Shown: positions 12,626-14,086 of the stretch, in pieces
Numbering within the stretch: position 1 is the first letter of the stretch
Layout of the letters: each line of letters starts with the position of its first letter
Made by a program: the position numbers and the translations under genes
The notes under the pieces: generated by a model
Database searches by the model: none
What the model was told of the DNA's origin: nothing
Seen by the model: the letters and a program-made list of their open reading frames with translations, nothing else
NCBI GenBank assembly: GCA_958415245.1
Contig: CATYYP010000013.1
Coordinates: 1 to 14,086, forward strand
DNA length: 14,086 nt
Direction of reading: 5' to 3'
DNA from: Schaalia odontolytica
GTDB taxonomy: Bacteria > Actinomycetota > Actinomycetes > Actinomycetales > Actinomycetaceae

Positions 12626-14086
12626 TTAGCCGATGTGGAAGTAGCGCTCGACGAGTTCTTCCACCGAAATACGCGAGTCGGCCAGGTCGTCGCGCAGGTG
12701 CATGTCTCCGAGCGCAACCAGGTGAGACGCCCACGAATCAATGAGGCCGGCAGGGAACACGCCCTTCGCCTCGTAGTCCTCGCGCTGGGTGAGGAGCCTA
12801 CCGGCGGCCTCGAAGCAGGAGCCGGGCAGCTGATCGAGGTCGGGGGTCTGCGAGGCGTCGCCGTCGACCTTGCGCTCGCGCGCGTAGTCGGCCATGCCCG
12901 GTTCGGTTAGCCCGATGCGTGCCGCAACAGCGATACCGGCCAGCAGCAGGTGGACGGCCGCAGAACCGTCGGGGCTGCGCAGCTCGACCGTCTGCGAGTC
13001 GTTCGGCAGCTCGTCGATGGGAGGCTCGGCGGGGTTCGCATCACGGAACATCGAGTCGTCGATGTTCTGCCATCCCAGGGGCACTCGCACGAGGACGGAG
13101 CGGTTACGGTCGCCCCAACAAATCGCCGTGGGCGCCTCCTGGTGCGGCACGAGGCGCAGGAAGGAGGTGGGGACCGTATTGCCGAAGGCGGTCAGGGAAG
13201 CGGCATGCGACAGGTAACCGCCAATGACCTTCAGGGCCGTTTCCGTCAGGCCCGATCCGGTCGAGAACTGGTTGACGCCGTCCTTGACGAGGCGGGTGTG
13301 GAAGTGCATGCCCGACCCGGCCTGGCCAACCGCGATCTTCGGAGAGAAAGAGACGTGAATGCCGTAGGAGTGGGCAACCTCGCGCAGCACCCACTTGGCG
13401 AGCACCATCTGGTCGGCGGCATCCAGAGCGTCCACGGGCAGGAATTCGATCTCCTGTTGGACCATCTGGCGACCGTCGGACACAAAGTTTCCGACCTCCG
13501 AGTGGGCGTACTTGACCGAGCATCCCATGGACACCAGGTGCAAGAGGGTCTCCGTGCGCACGCTCTCCCACTTCGAGAAGGGGCCCGATTCGTGGTAGCC
13601 GCGCTGCGGTTCGACGGGGAACAGGTCCTCCTCGTCGGAGAAGAGGTAGTACTCGAGTTCGCCGAGGGCCTGCAGCTCGCAGCCCGTCTCCTCCTTCAGG
13701 GCGCGCTGGGCCTTGCGCAGAATCTCCTGCGGTGCCGAGGCCAGGGGCTTGCCGTCGACATCGTAGAAGCCGCACAGGATATCCAGGGTCGGAATGTGCG
13801 AGAAGGGGTTAAGGAAGGACGTGGCCAGGCGGGGCACGACGTACAGGTCGGAGGAGGTCGCCTCGACGAAAGCAAAGAGCGACGAGCCATCGACGCGCTC
13901 ACCCAGCGTCAGCACACGATCCAGGTGCGCCTTGGACTGGATCGCGAAGTTGAGCGTCTTCAGGCGACCGTCCCCTCCGATATAGCGCAGGTTGAGCATC
14001 CTGATGCCGTTGTCCTCGACATAGCCGATAATGTCGGCTTTCGTAAATTCCTTCGCCGGCTTTCCGAGGGCAGCAACGAGGGGATT
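12626..14086 (-). CDS. Divergent glutamine synthetase family protein (N terminus cut by window edge)
   Basis: 486 residues are visible; the frame runs open to the right edge, beginning inside the N-terminal beta-grasp domain (KEFTKADIIGYVEDNG, then MLNLRYIGGDGRLKTLNFAI). Residues below are numbered from the Met at 13999. Catalytic-domain marks are LGELEYYLF with metal ligands Glu114 and Glu116, HSEVG (Glu168), QQEIEF (Glu183), AGSGMHFH (His232), LRLVP (Arg282), HQEAP (Glu288), DRNRS (298-301) and ELRSPDG (Arg341). Odd points are about 7 extra residues between the ligands at 168 and 183 relative to enteric GlnA, Ala in place of the Asn before GSGMH, SAAVH in place of the usual NPY segment, and no NLY[DE]LP adenylylation site. 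It should bind ATP and metal; whether it makes glutamine or ligates another amine is open. Confidence 0.9.
   Translation of the reverse strand, partial: NPLVAALGKPAKEFTKADIIGYVEDNGIRMLNLRYIGGDGRLKTLNFAIQSKAHLDRVLTLGERVDGSSLFAFVEATSSDLYVVPRLATSFLNPFSHIPTLDILCGFYDVDGKPLASAPQEILRKAQRALKEETGCELQALGELEYYLFSDEEDLFPVEPQRGYHESGPFSKWESVRTETLLHLVSMGCSVKYAHSEVGNFVSDGRQMVQQEIEFLPVDALDAADQMVLAKWVLREVAHSYGIHVSFSPKIAVGQAGSGMHFHTRLVKDGVNQFSTGSGLTETALKVIGGYLSHAASLTAFGNTVPTSFLRLVPHQEAPTAICWGDRNRSVLVRVPLGWQNIDDSMFRDANPAEPPIDELPNDSQTVELRSPDGSAAVHLLLAGIAVAARIGLTEPGMADYARERKVDGDASQTPDLDQLPGSCFEAAGRLLTQREDYEAKGVFPAGLIDSWASHLVALGDMHLRDDLADSRISVEELVERYFHIG

Noticed and set aside
1..14086. Possible defence system, phage, integrative element or CRISPR array
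   Set aside because: No integrase, transposase, toxin-antitoxin pair, nuclease, direct-repeat array or tRNA-linked attachment site was seen. Nearly all genes are recognisable housekeeping or signalling genes with uniform composition.

Overview
The window is ordinary-looking chromosomal DNA from a high-GC Gram-positive bacterium. The gene families point to an actinobacterium, and the mix of genes suggests the Actinomyces/Schaalia group (Actinomycetaceae); that placement is inference from family resemblance, not a search. The markers are an actinobacterial-type DapD, a 7Fe ferredoxin directly upstream of DapC, an Rv1264-like adenylate cyclase, and several genes that appear to be read from leaderless mRNAs. 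I see no mobile element, CRISPR array, tRNA or rRNA. Coding density is high and no gap exceeds about 240 bases.

Left part (1-4119, all minus strand). In transcription order: a soluble class III adenylate cyclase, an OmpR-type response regulator, its sensor histidine kinase, and purK (purine synthesis, cut by the left edge). The last three are tightly packed with gaps of about 20 bases and look like one operon. The cyclase sits 93 bases upstream with its own strong ribosome binding site.

Middle part (4120-8040). A 226-base divergent control region with an unusual inverted repeat leads into a Maf-type nucleotide pyrophosphatase (plus). It is followed by dapD (plus), convergent with dapC (minus) across a 17-bp perfect hairpin. 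dapC is the downstream gene of an fdxA-dapC pair. DapD and DapC are consecutive enzymes of the succinylase branch of diaminopimelate/lysine synthesis, so this stretch serves cell-wall and lysine supply. Divergent from fdxA is a small protein resembling the SH3-like N-terminal domain of Rv0428c-type acetyltransferases, standing alone here.

Right part (8041-14086). TypA/BipA, a ribosome-associated GTPase, is on the minus strand. A plus-strand run follows: a hexose-6-phosphate mutarotase-like epimerase, a PlsC-like acyltransferase, and a secreted single-pass membrane protein coupled to the acyltransferase by an ATGA overlap. It converges on a divergent member of the glutamine synthetase superfamily (minus), which runs off the right edge.

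The most consistent unlisted signal is regulatory. Five genes (response regulator, purK, dapD, dapC and the SH3-like gene) have a TANNNT -10 hexamer ending 6-7 bases before their start codon, which predicts leaderless transcripts. Cyclase, fdxA, typA and the acyltransferase instead have clear Shine-Dalgarno sequences. I found nothing that I can honestly call a new multi-gene system. The best leads are the atypical glutamine synthetase, the orphan SH3-like gene, the overlapping divergent promoters beside fdxA, and the inverted repeats in the two larger intergenic regions.
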